The position numbers and the translations under genes were made by a program. Shown in pieces: positions 62,520 to 64,000 of a DNA stretch of 64,000 nucleotides. The DNA lies in contig CAUYUJ010014598.1 of NCBI GenBank assembly GCA_963575745.1, positions 40,001 through 104,000 of the forward strand. The letters run 5' to 3'. This DNA comes from Prorocentrum cordatum (lineage: Eukaryota; Sar; Dinophyceae; Prorocentrales; Prorocentraceae). Numbering within the stretch: the stretch's first letter is position 1; the number at the start of each line of letters is the position of its first letter. The notes under the pieces were generated by a model. The model saw nothing but the letters and a program-made list of their open reading frames with translations, did not search any database and was not told where the DNA came from.

Positions 62520-64000
62520 CATACATGTAAGAATTCATACATGAAATTGAAGACTGAATGATCCTGTGGTACTTCTTCAGGTAAGCTTCACAAGCTTACG
62601 ATATCCAAAAAACGGCGCATAATGTTTCGCGGAGCCGATGGCGCCAAACTTTGCGTATTCTTGGTTTGTGTTTTGGGAAATCAATGTCCCGGTTGCCGAA
62701 CAGTCCCCTTCGGCCCAGGGCCCCCAGGTTTTCTTTGGAGGCCTGGGCTGTAAGCGGGCGCGCGTGCAGCAAAGGTTTTGTCCATAGCCTTGCGTTACAG
62801 CCTGCTTCGAGTGCCCCCCATCCGCATCCTACTCATCCTTCCTCCCTCTACGCATGTCTGCCCTCTTCCATTTTCCATTTCATGCGTTTTGAATTGCCTT
62901 GCGGCGGATCCCCAGCCCATCCTAGAGTTGTCCGCTCGCTGCGGGTTCTCTCCGATGTCGCTTATGCGGTGACGTGGCCGCGCCTGCAGAGCGCATGTCG
63001 TTCCTTTTCCCTCCTCTCTGTCGAGGACTGTGTCCTCGACCTCTGCCTTTCTCATGGGAACACAGACCCAGGGTTGGCAGACCCGGGGGGCAACTTTCTT
63101 CTTACGCCCTTTAATGAGGCCTCTGGAACGGAGCTGGCCTGCCACGGCAGCTTTTTCGGTTCTGTTGCGATGCAATTGAGCTTCGCGCAAGCCGCGTGCA
63201 GCGAAGCGAGCCACGCCAGCGCCAGGCAAGCCGCGCTGCCGCCGCAGGACCTTTCCGACGCAGATTTTTCTGCATTGCAGGATTTTGTCTCTGCACTGCA
63301 GTTTTTCTGTTCTGAAGGATTTTTGCGGGACATCTGAAAATTTGCAATGCAGATTGTTGCTCCTGCATTGCAGTTTTTGTTTCTTGCACGTGTGGGTTCG
63401 TCCAGCCACGAGCCGCCCCTATGGGATATTTGGTACGGTGTGGAAATCATGTTGAGCATCTGGGCTGGGCGCATGACAGGGCCCTTGGGCGTCGGGGCTT
63501 GCGCGCCCGAAACAGCTGCAAAATGCAAGGCCCCAGCCCCTGGTCTGCCGACCCCCGGTCAAGGGAGCCTCGACTTTCCCACTTGCCTGTGACTCCTTTT
63601 GATCCGTGAGCCACTCCGCTCCGGATGCGCGCGCGGAGCTCCGCCCGTGCCTTTGCGTGCAGACATGGCGCCTGACTCCCTCTTCCTGGCGTTCCTCTGC
63701 CCTGCGCCTTTGGGCTGTGTCCAGATTGTTGGGTAGGTTTTCGAGGGCCGGTGACGTCACGATTCTCGCCGGCGGCGTCTGGGAACGCCTAGGAATTCGC
63801 CACCCGCCGAACGACCCCAACCCAACCCGAAGGCCTCAATTTTCCTTCCATTTCCAGTGTGGGGGGGGTCGGGGAACATTGAAAAAACACTTGGAACCCG
63901 TACCCCCCCCCCAACCCGGTATGCGGGTCAAATCCGGGTCTTCGGGTTGGGTTGGGGTGGTTTGGTAGGTAGTCAGGAATGACCGAGGACGGGTAGCAGC
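62520..64000. other. Right-hand end, no supported gene
   Basis: A 228-codon frame (62651-63337) has mixed but unrecognised composition and no splice or start support; I leave it uncalled. TGCATTGCAGTTTTT-like words recur at about 63275, 63297 and 63372. Confidence 0.4.

Noticed and set aside
62651-63337. 228-codon + frame near the right edge
   Set aside because: Unrecognised composition with no start, splice or homology support; kept as uncertain rather than called.

Overview
This window reads as nuclear DNA of a dinoflagellate alga. The grounds are GC-rich exons scattered in very long repeat-packed introns and spacers, all recognisable coding pieces on the + strand (as expected of unidirectional dinoflagellate gene blocks), decayed retroelement proteins of a kind common in dinoflagellate genomes, and an extracellular-type protein with a long Pro-Thr-Tyr/Phe linker. 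No bacterial operon, tRNA, rRNA or CRISPR signal is visible. I cannot fix the genus; a Prorocentrum- or Polarella-like alga is a guess.

Layout. 0.6-5.8 kb: a multi-exon gene for a protein I do not recognise. 7.2-18.0 kb: exon-like pieces, probably one gene, ending in a clear MDM2-type RING finger (two coding pieces at 13996-14639 and a last exon at 17989-18043) separated by a 3.35-kb intron full of satellite and short transposons. 18.9-24.4 kb: exon-like pieces of uncertain membership, then a (20-23 kb) zone of tandem repeats including a 65-bp minisatellite. 24.4-44 kb: almost only short inverted-repeat elements, simple repeats and tandem duplications. 44.3-46.2 kb: decayed 5' half of a non-LTR retroelement (zinc finger, AP-endonuclease). 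47.9-50.2 kb: a 2.3-kb hexanucleotide array. 50.6-54.9 kb: an exon candidate, more elements and a 582-bp tandem duplication. 54.9-57.85 kb: reverse transcriptase/RNase H part of a retroelement, with frameshifts and one stop. 58.7-60.2 kb: broken copy of a signal-peptide protein. 60.7-61.95 kb: a 100-N assembly gap and an 11-bp-based satellite. 62-64 kb: little.

The most striking content is the mobile DNA. At least ten families of short (about 130-250 bp) inverted-repeat elements occur in about forty copies; several have clear 5-, 7-, 8- or 15-bp flanking duplications, one is 1,010 bp long, and one family starts with GT, ends with a pyrimidine-rich tract plus AG, and appears to supply the 3' splice site of the RING-gene intron, i.e. 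it behaves like an introner (an intron-making transposon). Several insertions are flanked by much longer host duplications (27, 43, about 55 bp).

Most long open frames here are artefacts of stop-free repeats and are not annotated as genes. Exon limits are read by eye from splice-like signals and are approximate.
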